Shown: in pieces, positions 38,184 to 47,955 of the stretch | Position numbering within the stretch: position 1 is the first letter of the stretch | Layout: each line of letters opens with the position of its first letter | From: Mesobacillus sp. S13 | Lineage (GTDB): Bacteria; Bacillota; Bacilli; Bacillales; Cytobacillaceae | Direction of reading: 5' to 3' | Length of the DNA stretch: 64,000 nucleotides | Assembly: GCF_020422885.1 (NCBI RefSeq) | Contig: NZ_CP084622.1 | Span: forward strand, 4,607,001-4,671,000 | Program-made: the position numbers and the translations under genes | Notes under the pieces: generated by a model | The model's input: only the letters and a program-made list of their open reading frames with translations | Databases searched by the model: none | What the model was told of the DNA's origin: nothing

Positions 38184-38243
38184 CATTAACCCTCCCCACG
38201 TCCAGACAATCAATCATGTATGGACGGATTCACGAAAAAATAA

Positions 38244-39095
38244 TTACTCGTAAGTATAGAAACCGCGGCCTGATTTTTTACCTAACCAGCCTGCTTTTAC
38301 ATATTTCCTTAACAGCGGGCAAGGGCGGTACTTGTCATCGCCAAAGCCTTCGTGGAGTGTTTCCATGATATAAAGGCAAGTATCAAGACCGATGAAATCA
38401 GCAAGGGTCAGCGGTCCCATTGGGTGGTTCATGCCAAGCTTCATGACTTCATCGATTGCTTCCTTCGTCGCGACACCCTCATACAAGGTGTAAATTGCTT
38501 CGTTGATCATCGGCATCAGAATTCGGTTTGAAACGAAGCCTGGGAAGTCATTCACTTCAACAGGGACTTTTTCCAATGTTTTGGTGATGTCTTCGATTGT
38601 TTGATAGACTTCATCTGCCGTCGCCAATCCGCGGATGATTTCGACGAGCTTCATAACAGGCACAGGATTCATGAAATGCATGCCGATTACTTTTTCCGGA
38701 CGCTTTGTCGCTGCCGCAATTTCGGTGATTGGCAATGATGATGTATTGGAAGCAAGGATTGCGTGTTCGGGTGCAATTTCATCAAGCTGGGCAAAGATCT
38801 TTGCCTTGATGTCCATGTTTTCAACTGCTGCCTCGATGACGAGGTCAACCTTTGCAGCATCCTGCAGGTCACTTGAAGAGGTAATTCTACCGACAATCTC
38901 GTCCAGCTGTTCAGCTGTCACCCTGCCTTTGTCTACCTGACGGGTCAGGTTTTTCTTGATGCCAGCCAGTCCTCGTTCAACAAATTCGGGCTTAAGGTCA
39001 TTCAAAAATACATCGTATCCTGCCTGCGCGCATACTTGTGCAATACCTGAACCCATTTGTCCCGCGCCGATTACCATAATCGTTTTTACACTCAT
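38244..39095 (-). CDS. 3-hydroxybutyryl-CoA dehydrogenase
   Basis: NAD(P)-dependent oxidation of 3-hydroxyacyl-CoA. 283 residues: Rossmann fold with [16 protein letters not shown], catalytic Ser-His pair in [13 protein letters not shown] and [15 protein letters not shown], and [18 protein letters not shown] with C-terminal [21 protein letters not shown]. This is the Hbd/MmgB type that prefers short chains. ATG at 39095 follows GAGGAGGAG. It lies between thiolase (63 bases upstream) and acd (60 bases downstream). Confidence 0.95.
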   Translation of the reverse strand: MSVKTIMVIGAGQMGSGIAQVCAQAGYDVFLNDLKPEFVERGLAGIKKNLTRQVDKGRVTAEQLDEIVGRITSSSDLQDAAKVDLVIEAAVENMDIKAKIFAQLDEIAPEHAILASNTSSLPITEIAAATKRPEKVIGMHFMNPVPVMKLVEIIRGLATADEVYQTIEDITKTLEKVPVEVNDFPGFVSNRILMPMINEAIYTLYEGVATKEAIDEVMKLGMNHPMGPLTLADFIGLDTCLYIMETLHEGFGDDKYRPCPLLRKYVKAGWLGKKSGRGFYTYE

Positions 39096-39158
39096 TCTTT
39101 CTCCTCCTCTAATCAATGGAGGGCAAATTAACTGCCCTCCCGTCTATTGTCAAAATTC

Positions 39159-40346
39159 TTATTGCTTCGGAACCTCGATCATCACTGCGTCACCCTGGCC
39201 TCCGCCTGAGCAGATGGCCGCAATGCCGACCCCGCCGCCGCGGCGCTTCAGTTCATGCATCAAAGTAAGGATGATGCGTGCCCCACTCGCTCCGATTGGG
39301 TGTCCAAGTGCGACCGCACCGCCGTTCACATTAATTTTTTCTGGATCGAGGTTTGCGATACGGCCGCTTGTCAATGCGACTGCTGCAAATGCTTCGTTGA
39401 TTTCGAAAAGGTCGATTTCCTCTAGGGACTTCCCTGTTTTCTTCAGCAATTCGTTAATGACAATTCCTGGTGTTTTCGGAAAGTCCTTTGCTTCTGTAGC
39501 GATGGCCGCGTGTGCAAGGATGACGCCCTGCGGCTTCCTGCCTTCACGTTCTGCACGCTCTTCGCTCATCAATACAAGGGCAGCTGCACCGTCATTGACA
39601 CCTGGTGCATTTCCTGCCGTGATCGTGCCTTCGGAATTGAATACAGGACCGAGCTTTGCCAGCTTTTCTAGAGAAGTATCCTTTCTTGGTGCTTCATCAT
39701 GCTGAACAAGGATTGGGTCTCCCTTTCGCTGCGGGACTTCAACCGGAACGATCTCTTCAGCAAGCTTTCCGGATTCGATCGCTTCGATTGCTCGCTGGTG
39801 GCTGCGGTAAGACCACTCATCTTGTTCTTCGCGGCTGATTTCATATTCTTTCGCTACTTCATTTCCATATGTGCCCATGTGTACGCCTTTAAAACTGCAA
39901 GTGAGTCCATCATGGACCATCAAATCCTTCACCTGTCCATCGCCCATCCTCAATCCCCAGCGTGCTTTTGGCAAAATATAAGGTGCGTTGCTCATGGACT
40001 CCATTCCGCCAGCTACGATGACTTCTTCTTCTCCTGCACGGATCATCAGGTCACCAAGTGTCAAGCTGCGCATACCGGATGCACACACTTTGTTGATGGT
40101 TTCTGTCTTCACTTCCCATGGAATCCCTGCTGCCCTTGCTGCCTGGCGTGAAGGAAGCTGTCCCTGTCCTCCCTGAAGGACGGTTCCAAGAATGACTTCT
40201 CCGACTTCCTCAGGTTTTACTTCCGCACGGGATAATGCTTCTTTAATGGCGATGCCGCCAAGCTGGCTTGCTGTAAAGCTGCTGAGCGCTCCTCCCATCT
40301 TGCCGATTGGTGTTCTTGCCCCTGCTAAAATGACTGTTCTTCCCAT
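39159..40346 (-). CDS. acetyl-CoA acetyltransferase (thiolase)
   Basis: Cleaves or forms acetoacetyl-CoA. 395 residues with the acyl-cysteine in TINKVCASGMRSL (about Cys88), GGMESMSNAPY, NEAFAA, and the C-terminal GGAVALGHPIGASGARI and CSGGGQGDA with the second catalytic Cys. Start at the second ATG (40346), 8 bases after GGGAG. It follows ywjF after a 294-base gap holding a possible TetR operator and a cre-like site, so it may also be expressed from its own promoter. Confidence 0.95.
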   Translation of the reverse strand: MGRTVILAGARTPIGKMGGALSSFTASQLGGIAIKEALSRAEVKPEEVGEVILGTVLQGGQGQLPSRQAARAAGIPWEVKTETINKVCASGMRSLTLGDLMIRAGEEEVIVAGGMESMSNAPYILPKARWGLRMGDGQVKDLMVHDGLTCSFKGVHMGTYGNEVAKEYEISREEQDEWSYRSHQRAIEAIESGKLAEEIVPVEVPQRKGDPILVQHDEAPRKDTSLEKLAKLGPVFNSEGTITAGNAPGVNDGAAALVLMSEERAEREGRKPQGVILAHAAIATEAKDFPKTPGIVINELLKKTGKSLEEIDLFEINEAFAAVALTSGRIANLDPEKINVNGGAVALGHPIGASGARIILTLMHELKRRGGGVGIAAICSGGGQGDAVMIEVPKQ

Positions 40347-40414
40347 TGCCATCTCTCCCTTTCAATCTATTAATTTTTGATAATGAAAAAAATCTCAATC
40401 CAGCTTTCATTGAG

Positions 40415-40432
40415 TGACTGAACGCTCGCTCG
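40415..40432. promoter_or_regulatory. possible second regulator site before the thiolase gene
   Basis: TGACTGAACGCTCGCTCG has the TGACTGA half-site seen in the ywjF operator, 4 bases, then a half-site with three differences from TCATTCA. It is 70 bases upstream of the thiolase start. No clear promoter overlaps it. Confidence 0.3.
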
Positions 40433-40503
40433 AAACTGGTCCAAAAAAAATTTGTGTATGCTTGTTTATGTGAGGTTCTAAGGTGATTTATTGCCGAAGG
40501 GTA

Positions 40504-40518
40504 ATGTAAGCGCTTTAT
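40504..40518 (+). promoter_or_regulatory. cre-like site in the ywjF-thiolase gap
   Basis: ATGTAAGCGCTTTAT fits the cre consensus WTGNAANCGNWNNCW with one mismatch. CcpA repression of fatty acid degradation would be reasonable but this is a single imperfect site. Confidence 0.35.
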
Positions 40519-40640
40519 CATATTATTCATTTTACTTTAAAAATAGTAGAAATTGAAACACTTTGCTAAAAATTCTGTCTTATGTCGAATTTTAACTGTG
40601 AGTCAACTTCTACTATTCATGTTTTGAGTATTAATTTTTA

Positions 40641-42752
40641 TTAAGAAACAAGCGGTTTGATTTCACCGAAAACGGATTTTTCAAGAAGTTCGGCTACGTC
40701 TAAAGTATCGACGTTTTCTTCTACTTCCTTTGCTTTCGTTCCGTCGGACAGCATGGTCAGGCAGTATGGGCATCCGGAACTGATGACGGATGGGTTTACT
40801 GCAAGTGCTTGTTCTGTACGTGATACATTGATTCTGTGTCCTGTTTCTTCTTCCATCCACATCAAGCCGCCGCCAGCACCACAGCACATTGCTGTATCGC
40901 GGTTACGTTCCATTTCCTTCAGGTCCACACCTGGAATCGCCTTGAGGATGTCACGCGGTGCGTCATAAACCTCGTTGTAGCGTCCAAGATAGCAGGAATC
41001 GTGGAAAGTGATCGTTTCGTTCACTGCATGCTTTGGAGTCAGCCTTCCTTCTTTCACAAGTTGTGCAAGAAGCTCGGTATGGTGATAAACCTCACCTTCA
41101 AAGCCGAAATCAGGATACTCGTTCTTAAAGATATTGTATGCGTGAGGGTCGATCGTCACGATCTTCTTCACTTCATTTTTTTCGAACTCTTCAATATTCT
41201 TTGTCGCAAGCTCCTGGAATAAGAACTCGTTTCCAAGGCGGCGCGGTGTATCTCCGGAGTTCTTCTCCTTGTTTCCAAGGATGGCGAACTTGACGCCTGC
41301 TTCATTCAATAGCTTAGCGAATGAAAGAGCGATCTTTTGGCTGCGGTTATCGAATGAACCCATCGCACCAACCCAGAATAAATATTCGAATTCTTCGTCT
41401 GCCTTTTTCATTTCTTTTACCGTAGGAATGACAACATCGTCGCGAAGCTCACGCCAGTTTTCCTTTTCCTTGCGGTTCAAGCCCCATGGGTTGCCCTGTC
41501 GCTCGATATTGGTCATCGCGCGCTGTGCATCAGCATCCATCTTACCTTCAGTTAAAACAAGGTAACGACGGAGGTCGATGATTTTGTCCACGTGTTCGTT
41601 CATGACCGGACACTGGTCTTCACAGTTACGGCAAGTTGTACAAGCCCAGATTTCTTCCTCTGTGATGACATCGCCGATCATGCTCGGGCTGTATGCGAGC
41701 CCTGCTGCAGCTTCATTAGCACCCTGTCCAGCAGCTGATAATGCAAGTTGGTTGCCTTTTGTATTTGAAAAAGCGAAAGTAGGCACCCAAGGCTGTTTTG
41801 ATGTGACAGCCGCACCTGTAAGTGTCAAATGGTCACGCAGCTTGACGATCAGGTCCATTGGCGACAGCATTTTTCCAGTGCCTGTTGCCGGACACATATT
41901 TGTACAGCGTCCACATTCCACGCAAGCATAAAAGTCGATCATTTGTTCATAATTGAAATCAGTGATTTTACCAGCACCGAATGTTTCCTGCGTTTCATCT
42001 TCAAAGTCAATCTTCGTAATTTTTCCTGGCGAATCAACCCTTGTCAAATAAACATTGGCTGGTCCGGCAATCAAGTGAGCATGCTTGGATTGCGGTACGT
42101 ACACAAGGAACGCAAGCAGGAACAGCAAGTGAATCCACCATGCGATATAGAAAATCGTGATGGCCGCTGCCTCAGGAATTCCGCTGAAAGCTGCCGCAAT
42201 GAGAGATGCGACTGGTTCAGTCCATGTTCCTTCATGGCCGTGCCAGATCATGCTCATACCATTTCCAAGCAATACGGAAAGCATTAATCCGCCAATGAAC
42301 AGAAGGACAAGCCCATTTTTAAAGCCGCGCTTCAAACGGACTAGCTTTTCTACATAACGACGGTAAAAAGCCCAAACTACTGCTACAAGAATTGTTAGCG
42401 TAACGAGTTCCTGGAAAAATGTGAATCCTGGATAAAGCGGACCTAGCGGCAAATGCGAACCAGGCTTTATCCCCTTCCAGATAAAGTCTATTGCCCCAAA
42501 TTGGACAAGAAGGAAGCCATAAAAAAACATAACGTGGATCGCACCGCTTTTCTTGTCCTTCAAAAGCCTTTTCTGGCCAAAAACATGGACAAGAATTCTC
42601 CTCCAGCGATCCTTGATATCATCATCAAACTCAGATTTCTTGCCGAGCTTGATGTACTCGATTCTCGTCTTCACGACATAAACAAACAAGCTGATGGCGT
42701 AAGCGGTTACAAGTAAGAACGCAATAAGATTAATCCATAGCAAACCGTTCAT
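40641..42752 (-). CDS. ywjF: membrane iron-sulfur oxidoreductase YwjF (ETF:quinone-type)
   Basis: 703 residues. Six or so N-terminal membrane helices (about 1-240), then two [4Fe-4S] motifs CVECGRCTNMCP and CTTCRNCEDQCP, then two CCG domains (CCGAGGG and SGCPYC near the C-terminus) of the HdrB/GlpC type. It probably takes electrons from ETF, reduced by the acyl-CoA dehydrogenases encoded downstream, to menaquinone; this is established only by analogy. The ATG at 42752 is 11 bases after AAAGGGG. It is the first gene of the operon and its promoter carries a FadR-like box. Confidence 0.9.
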   Translation of the reverse strand: MNGLLWINLIAFLLVTAYAISLFVYVVKTRIEYIKLGKKSEFDDDIKDRWRRILVHVFGQKRLLKDKKSGAIHVMFFYGFLLVQFGAIDFIWKGIKPGSHLPLGPLYPGFTFFQELVTLTILVAVVWAFYRRYVEKLVRLKRGFKNGLVLLFIGGLMLSVLLGNGMSMIWHGHEGTWTEPVASLIAAAFSGIPEAAAITIFYIAWWIHLLFLLAFLVYVPQSKHAHLIAGPANVYLTRVDSPGKITKIDFEDETQETFGAGKITDFNYEQMIDFYACVECGRCTNMCPATGTGKMLSPMDLIVKLRDHLTLTGAAVTSKQPWVPTFAFSNTKGNQLALSAAGQGANEAAAGLAYSPSMIGDVITEEEIWACTTCRNCEDQCPVMNEHVDKIIDLRRYLVLTEGKMDADAQRAMTNIERQGNPWGLNRKEKENWRELRDDVVIPTVKEMKKADEEFEYLFWVGAMGSFDNRSQKIALSFAKLLNEAGVKFAILGNKEKNSGDTPRRLGNEFLFQELATKNIEEFEKNEVKKIVTIDPHAYNIFKNEYPDFGFEGEVYHHTELLAQLVKEGRLTPKHAVNETITFHDSCYLGRYNEVYDAPRDILKAIPGVDLKEMERNRDTAMCCGAGGGLMWMEEETGHRINVSRTEQALAVNPSVISSGCPYCLTMLSDGTKAKEVEENVDTLDVAELLEKSVFGEIKPLVS

Positions 42753-42832
42753 AAAATCATTTACCCCTTTCGATGCTATTTTTGGATGAAAATTTCTAAC
42801 CAAATAAATTTTCTGAATATACCTTTAACTAC

Positions 42833-42860
42833 ATTATATAATGAATGAGCATTCAGTCAA
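42833..42860 (-). promoter_or_regulatory. ywjF operon promoter with FadR-like operator
   Basis: TTGACT (42855-42860), 16-base spacer, TATAAT (42833-42838). The 18-mer TGACTGAATGCTCATTCA (42842-42859) overlaps the -35 and fills the spacer; it matches the B. subtilis FadR pattern TGAATGA-N4-TCATTCA with one mismatch. Such overlap fits repression that is lifted by acyl-CoA. Confidence 0.8.
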
Positions 42861-42978
42861 CTCATTTCCTTTCATTTCTGAAAATTGTTTATACTTCTGC
42901 TTTTAAAGGAAACTTAACATATATGAAGCAATTTCGGCAAAAATAAAGAAAATACTTTTTTAAGGGAGCCGAATTGCT

Positions 42979-44166
42979 ATGGATTTTGGATGGATTTTGC
43001 TTGCGATAATAGCTGGGCTTGCCCTATGGATCTATATGGATTTCCTGCTTGGCAGAAAAAAGCATCTGGAAAGCGCGAAGACAAATACACTGCCAATACG
43101 GGAAAGTGACCTTGAGATTTTTACCGAAGGTCCTAAATTGTTCGAGAACCTTTTTTCCGAGTTAAAAAACGCAAAACAGCACATTCACATTTTGTTTTAT
43201 ATCGTCAAGGATGATAAAATCAGCCAGGAATTCATATCGATTCTAAAAGAACGAGCCAAGGCTGGAGTTGAGGTCAGGCTTTTGGTTGACTGGGTTGGCA
43301 GTGGATTGAAGCGTAAAACGATCAGCTCTCTGAAAGCTGCTGGTGTTGAACTCGCCTTTTCACAAATGCCCAAATTGCCTTTCTTGTTTTATACCTCGCA
43401 GGTGCGGAACCACCGGAAGATTACTGTGATCGATGGTTCTACTGCCTATCTCGGCGGCTTCAATATCGGAAAAGAATATAATAATCAGGAGCCGAAGCTC
43501 TCACCTTGGCGTGATTACCATCTGAAAATGACCGGTGAAGGCGTGGTCGACCTGCAAACAGAATTCCTTGAGGATTGGCATGCGGCTGCGAAAGTCAACT
43601 TGCTGCAAAATAAAGCCTATTTCCCTTCTCTCGAAAAAGGGATGGTCAAACAGCAACTTGTTCCAACTGAAGGCATTTTGCTTGAGGAATTGATATCAGA
43701 CCTGATCAGCAAGTCAAAGACATCCATTTTCATCGGGACACCTTACTTCATTCCGAGCAAAAGGATTTTTGGTTTATTGAGAGAGGCGATTTCAAGAGGG
43801 GTTTCCGTAACGATCCTTGTTCCGCTCGTTTCCGACCATATCCTTGTTAAAGAAGCTTCCTATCCATATCTAAGGACACTGATTAAGGATGGTGCCGAAG
43901 TCTACCAGTTTTTGAATGGCTTTTACCATGCAAAAATCCTGCTTGTGGATGATGAGATTTGTGACATTGGCACGGCCAACTTTGATAAAAGAAGCATGTT
44001 CTTGAATTATGAATTGAATTGCCTTATTTATAATGGTGACTTTATTAAAAAAGTTAAAAGGATCCTGACAGAAGACATCCTGAACTCCAGGAAGGCTGCC
44101 TTAGATGACTTCAAACATGCGTTGCTAAAGGAAAAAGCCGCGAGTACGATTTCCTACTTTTTATAA
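42979..44166 (+). CDS. clsB: cardiolipin synthase-like phospholipase D protein (ClsB/YwjE)
   Basis: 395 residues: one N-terminal membrane helix (about 4-24), then two HKD motifs, [18 protein letters not shown] (about 152) and [20 protein letters not shown] (about 317). It forms cardiolipin from phosphatidylglycerol in this family. Only one helix is present, as in B. subtilis YwjE (ClsB). RBS AAGGGAG. It is divergent from ywjF and followed 28 bases later by uvsE, the order ywjF-ywjE-ywjD of B. subtilis. Confidence 0.9.
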   Translation: MDFGWILLAIIAGLALWIYMDFLLGRKKHLESAKTNTLPIRESDLEIFTEGPKLFENLFSELKNAKQHIHILFYIVKDDKISQEFISILKERAKAGVEVRLLVDWVGSGLKRKTISSLKAAGVELAFSQMPKLPFLFYTSQVRNHRKITVIDGSTAYLGGFNIGKEYNNQEPKLSPWRDYHLKMTGEGVVDLQTEFLEDWHAAAKVNLLQNKAYFPSLEKGMVKQQLVPTEGILLEELISDLISKSKTSIFIGTPYFIPSKRIFGLLREAISRGVSVTILVPLVSDHILVKEASYPYLRTLIKDGAEVYQFLNGFYHAKILLVDDEICDIGTANFDKRSMFLNYELNCLIYNGDFIKKVKRILTEDILNSRKAALDDFKHALLKEKAASTISYFL

Positions 44167-44194
44167 AAGAGCCAGGCAACAAAGGAGTGTCGCT

Positions 44195-45154
44195 ATGATT
44201 ATTCGGTTGGGCTATGTATCCACCGCCATCAGCCTGTGGGATGCATCTCCCTCCAAGGCACTTACATTCGCTCGTTACGGACAGCTGCCAAAGGAAGAAC
44301 GGCATGAAAAGCTGCTGTCGGTAACCTATCAAAACCTTGTGAACACGGAAAGAATGATTCATTACAATATCGCCCATGATATCCCATTGTATCGATTCTC
44401 AAGTTCGATCGCGCCGCTTGCGACCCACCCGGAGGTCAAGTGGGATTATGTGACCCCGTTCCGTGAAAAATGGCTGGAAATCGGCGCATTGGTAAAAAAA
44501 CATGGGCTGCGAACAAGTTTCCATCCAAACCAATACACGCTGTTCACTTCACCGAGAGAGGAAGTGACGGCCAATGCCATCATCGATATGGAATATCATT
44601 ACGGAATGCTCAAAGCGATGGGACTGGAGAATGACGCGCTGATCAATATTCATATTGGCGGGGCTTACGGCAACAAGGAAGAGACGATTTTGCGTTTTCA
44701 TGAAAACTTCGCAAAGCTGCCTGCCCATATCAAAAAAATCACCACGCTTGAAAACGATGATAAAACCTATAATACGTCGGAAACACTGGGTGCCTGTATA
44801 AAAGAGGATGTAGCCTTTATGTTCGATTATCACCACCATATGGCGAATCTCTGTGAAGAATCACTGGAGAACCTGCTTCCTGCCGGCTTCGCAACCTGGG
44901 AACGGACCGGGCTGAAGCCTAAGATCCATATCTCCTCCCCAAAATCCGAAAAAGCGTATCGTTCACACGCCGATTATGTTGATCCAGATTTCATCCTGCC
45001 ATTGATCGAAATACTGAAGGGTATCGGCCAGGACGTCGATTTCATGATTGAAGCGAAGGAAAAGGACAAAGCAGCTTTAAAGCTCGTCGAGGATTTGGCT
45101 AAAATCCGCGGAGTGAAGCGGATTGGCGGGGCTGCTTTGGAGTGGAAAACTTAA
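44195..45154 (+). CDS. uvsE: UV DNA damage endonuclease
   Basis: Nicks DNA 5' to UV photoproducts; TIM-barrel metal enzyme (YwjD in B. subtilis). 319 residues starting [20 protein letters not shown], with metal-ligand segments [26 protein letters not shown] and FDYHHHMAN, and KIHISSPK and FMIEAKEKD near the C-terminus. RBS AAAGGAGTG. It forms an operon with clsB. In B. subtilis uvsE protects spores; here no specific sporulation promoter was seen. Confidence 0.95.
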   Translation: MIIRLGYVSTAISLWDASPSKALTFARYGQLPKEERHEKLLSVTYQNLVNTERMIHYNIAHDIPLYRFSSSIAPLATHPEVKWDYVTPFREKWLEIGALVKKHGLRTSFHPNQYTLFTSPREEVTANAIIDMEYHYGMLKAMGLENDALINIHIGGAYGNKEETILRFHENFAKLPAHIKKITTLENDDKTYNTSETLGACIKEDVAFMFDYHHHMANLCEESLENLLPAGFATWERTGLKPKIHISSPKSEKAYRSHADYVDPDFILPLIEILKGIGQDVDFMIEAKEKDKAALKLVEDLAKIRGVKRIGGAALEWKT

Positions 45155-45177
45155 TTCCCCTTCCATTAATCAGGTTT

Positions 45178-45315
45178 TATAGCGCAAATTTTATTTTTAT
45201 AGCGAGATTTTGTTTTTTATAACGAGTTTTTCATTTATATAGCGAAATGATCGTTTATATAGCGAGAATCCATTTTATATAGCGAACTGGAAAATCTGCT
45301 GTATTTTTTCCAATT
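45178..45315. repeat. phased array of TATAGCGA, six copies at exactly 20 bp, with capping hairpin
   Basis: Copies start at 45178, 45198, 45218 (TATAACGA), 45238, 45258 and 45278; linkers differ. The last runs into AACTGGAAAAT ... TTTTTTCCAATTG (45285-45315), the same cap as in the array at 9292-9430. It lies between uvsE and the argS terminator. Confidence 0.92.
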
Positions 45316-45320
45316 GAAAA

Positions 45321-45350
45321 AGAGACCCAGCCATCTTCGGCTGGGTCTCT
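45321..45350. terminator. terminator between uvsE and argS
   Basis: AGAGACCCAGCC/GGCTGGGTCTCT perfect 12-bp stem with a 6-base loop. It serves argS (minus) and may also stop uvsE transcripts. Confidence 0.9.
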
Positions 45351-45362
45351 TCATATTAGAAA

Positions 45363-47033
45363 TTACATCTTCTCCGGTGCAGATACTCCAATCAACTCAA
45401 GTGCATTCTTCAATGTGATTTGCGCTGTCTTGATCAATGAAAGACGTGCTATTGTTCTTTCTTTATTCTCCAGATCAAGTACTTTTTCAGCATTGTAGAA
45501 GCTGTGGAATACGGATGCCAGCTCGAAAATGTAGTTTGAGATTCGGTGCGGCATGCGCTTCTGGGCTGCTTCAGCAACGGCCAGCGGGAATTCGCCAAGC
45601 TTTTTCAGCAGGTCGATTTCCTTCTCGGACTGGATGTGCTTGAAGTCTGCCTCAATGTCAAAAATCAAGCCTTGCTCAGCTGCAGAACGCAGGATGCTGT
45701 TGATGCGGGCATGTGCATACTGTGCGTAGAACACTGGGTTTTCATTGGACTGGGAAACAGCCAAATCAAGATCGAAGTCCATATGAGTGTCCGCGCTTCT
45801 CATCGCGAAGAAGTAACGAACTGCATCCAAACCTACTTCATCAATCAGGTCACGCATTGTGACAGCCTTGCCTGTACGCTTGCTCATCTTCATCTTCTCG
45901 CCATTCTTGTATAAATGGACGAGCTGGATGATTTCAACTTCAAGCGCATCCCGGCCATAGCCTAACGCCTCGATTGCTGCCTTCATACGCGGGATATAAC
46001 CATGATGGTCCGCTCCCCAGATGTTGATCAGCTTCTCAAAACCGCGCTCAAGCTTGTCCTTATGGTAAGCAATATCTGGCAGCAGGTAAGTGTATGATCC
46101 ATCCTGCTTGATCAGCACGCGGTCCTTGTCATCACCAAGCTCTGATGAACGGAACCATGTTGCGCCATCCTCTTCAAAGATATGGCCATTTGAACGCAAT
46201 GCATCAAGAGCCACATCGATTTTTCCATTTTGGTATAGAGAAGTTTCTGAATACCAAACATCGAACCTGACACGGAAGTTCTCAAGATCCTGCTTCAGCT
46301 TTTCCATTTCATATTTCAAGCCGTACTCACGGAAAGCATCGAAGCGCTCCTGGTCCGGAACATTCACGTACTTATCGCCGAATTCTTCAGCAAGCTTGTG
46401 CCCGATTCCAATAATATCAGCACCATGGTAACCGTCCTCAGGCATCGGCTTGTCCATGCCAAGCGCCTGGAAGTAACGTGCCTCAACAGAAAGCGCTAGA
46501 TTATTGATCTGGTTACCAGCGTCATTGATATAGTATTCACGGGACACATCATATCCAGCCTTGGCAAGAACATTGCACAATGAATCGCCGACAGCCGCGC
46601 CACGAGCATGTCCCAGGTGAAGGTCACCGGTCGGGTTGGCAGAAACGAACTCGACCTGGATCTTCTCGCCATTTCCTACATTTGATTCACCATATTTGTC
46701 GCCTGCTTCAAGGATTGCCGGAATCAAGTCCGTCAAATAGCTGTTATCCATATAAAAGTTGATGAACCCTGGTCCTGCGATTTCGATCTTCTCAATGGAT
46801 GCCTTGCTGTTATCGAAGTTTTCGATCAACTGCTCTGCAATCTGGCGAGGGGCCTTTTTCGCCATGCGCGCAAGCTGCATCGCCATATTCGTAGAGTAAT
46901 CCCCATGTGCTTTTTCCTTTGGCGTCTCTAAAATAACAGCCGGAATTTGGGCTTCCTCAGCAAGGCCCGCTTTGATGATCGCCTGCTTGATTTCTTCCTT
47001 CAGCTTCAATTGAACCTGTTCAACTATATTCAT
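45363..47033 (-). CDS. argS: arginyl-tRNA synthetase
   Basis: Class I synthetase of 556 residues. The HIGH motif appears as [12 protein letters not shown], preceded by FVSANPTGD; the KMSK motif is [12 protein letters not shown]; an N-terminal Add1 domain (about 1-90) and a C-terminal DALR anticodon-binding domain (about 440-556, [11 protein letters not shown]) are present. Its ATG overlaps the ywiB stop by 4 bases. No T-box leader is seen. The order ywiB-argS matches B. subtilis. Confidence 0.98.
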   Translation of the reverse strand: MNIVEQVQLKLKEEIKQAIIKAGLAEEAQIPAVILETPKEKAHGDYSTNMAMQLARMAKKAPRQIAEQLIENFDNSKASIEKIEIAGPGFINFYMDNSYLTDLIPAILEAGDKYGESNVGNGEKIQVEFVSANPTGDLHLGHARGAAVGDSLCNVLAKAGYDVSREYYINDAGNQINNLALSVEARYFQALGMDKPMPEDGYHGADIIGIGHKLAEEFGDKYVNVPDQERFDAFREYGLKYEMEKLKQDLENFRVRFDVWYSETSLYQNGKIDVALDALRSNGHIFEEDGATWFRSSELGDDKDRVLIKQDGSYTYLLPDIAYHKDKLERGFEKLINIWGADHHGYIPRMKAAIEALGYGRDALEVEIIQLVHLYKNGEKMKMSKRTGKAVTMRDLIDEVGLDAVRYFFAMRSADTHMDFDLDLAVSQSNENPVFYAQYAHARINSILRSAAEQGLIFDIEADFKHIQSEKEIDLLKKLGEFPLAVAEAAQKRMPHRISNYIFELASVFHSFYNAEKVLDLENKERTIARLSLIKTAQITLKNALELIGVSAPEKM

Positions 47034-47473
47034 TTGCCTTCCTCCTTATATTTGATCGTTAAATGGTATGTACCTGCATTCGCGCCCTGTATAGCCATAT
47101 CATACAGCAAGTCCACATGGCCCTCCTGCTTTGTCTCGTTAAAATCCGTGTCGAGCCGCTTCGTGAGCGCCGAGGTTTCGAGCAGACCATATTGAGTTTT
47201 ATAGTTACCCGGAGTTTTTTTATTCAGCAGAAAATGAAGCCTCATCTTGATCGCGCCGCTGCGCATGATCAGCACTTCGTCCCCTGATATTTTTACTGTT
47301 GTATGGACATCTCCTTCCTCCATCACTTCATCATATTGGAGGTACGAGCTGTTTGCCTTTTTATAGTATCGGCCAAAAGTGGTCAATTCAAAAGTTTCCT
47401 TCTCTTTGCCACTGTAAATCGCCGTTTTAACCGTCACCTTGACAGGAATCTGATCAGCGGGTTTACTAGACAC
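47030..47473 (-). CDS. ywiB: YwiB, DUF1934 beta-barrel protein
   Basis: A 147-residue protein of the DUF1934/YwiB family, predicted as a lipocalin-like beta barrel with alternating strands ([59 protein letters not shown]). Function is unknown. The GTG at 47473 is better spaced to AAAAGGG than the GTG at 47482. It is the first gene of ywiB-argS. Confidence 0.82.
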   Translation of the reverse strand: MSSKPADQIPVKVTVKTAIYSGKEKETFELTTFGRYYKKANSSYLQYDEVMEEGDVHTTVKISGDEVLIMRSGAIKMRLHFLLNKKTPGNYKTQYGLLETSALTKRLDTDFNETKQEGHVDLLYDMAIQGANAGTYHLTIKYKEEGK

Positions 47474-47562
47474 CGTTAACACGCCCTTTTCTTATCCAGC
47501 TTCAGCGCTTTAGCTGTTCTGACCAAGTCGCTAAGCTTTTCTATCTTCATTATAACTTTATA

Positions 47563-47591
47563 AGTATAAATATTCTCCTTTGAAAGTGCAA
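47563..47591 (-). promoter_or_regulatory. sigma-A promoter of ywiB-argS
   Basis: Minus-strand TTGCAC (47586-47591), 17-base spacer, TATACT (47563-47568); about 80 bases before the ywiB start. Confidence 0.7.
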
Positions 47592-47708
47592 GGTTCGCAG
47601 GGGAAATGCCATATGAATCTGAGGGAAATTCAAGGGGACATGTAAAGGGTTTTGTCCCTCTCCATATCGGGTATTGATAACCAAGACCTATTAAAGGAGG
47701 TGCACCAC

Positions 47709-47861
47709 ATGAGAATCGAAGTAAAATGCGAAGTAGAAAACTGTAAATACTGGGCAGAAGGCGATCAATGTGTGGCTGACTCTATCATGGTCGTAGCCAA
47801 TAGAGGAAATCAGGCAGTAAATGAAAAAGAAACCATTTGTGATACGTTTGAAAAGATGTAA
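47709..47861 (+). CDS. DUF1540 small cysteine-containing protein
   Basis: 50 residues starting MRIEVKCEVENCKYWAEGD, with four cysteines (C7, C12, C20 and C44) in a pattern typical of DUF1540, a family of small probable metal-binding proteins in spore formers. AAAGGAGGTG precedes the ATG by 6 bases. The longer frame to 47652 has no RBS. It stands alone, divergent from ywiB-argS. Function is unknown; the family is often found in sporulating Firmicutes. Confidence 0.85.
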   Translation: MRIEVKCEVENCKYWAEGDQCVADSIMVVANRGNQAVNEKETICDTFEKM

Positions 47862-47867
47862 AACCTA

Positions 47868-47907
47868 AAAACCGGCTGGACACTTCACAATGTGCCAGCC
47901 GGTTTTT
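47868..47907. terminator. bidirectional terminator between the DUF1540 gene and atoE
   Basis: AAAACCGGCTGG/CCAGCCGGTTTTT long stem with A and T runs on both sides. Confidence 0.9.
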
Positions 47908-47955
47908 ACATGATCTAATTAATTCCTCGAGTCCTTACAAAGTTCTGTGAAAAAT

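Noticed and set aside
47474..47650. T-box leader for argS
   Set aside because: argS lies behind ywiB with a 4-base overlap and no T-box sequence was found upstream of ywiB.
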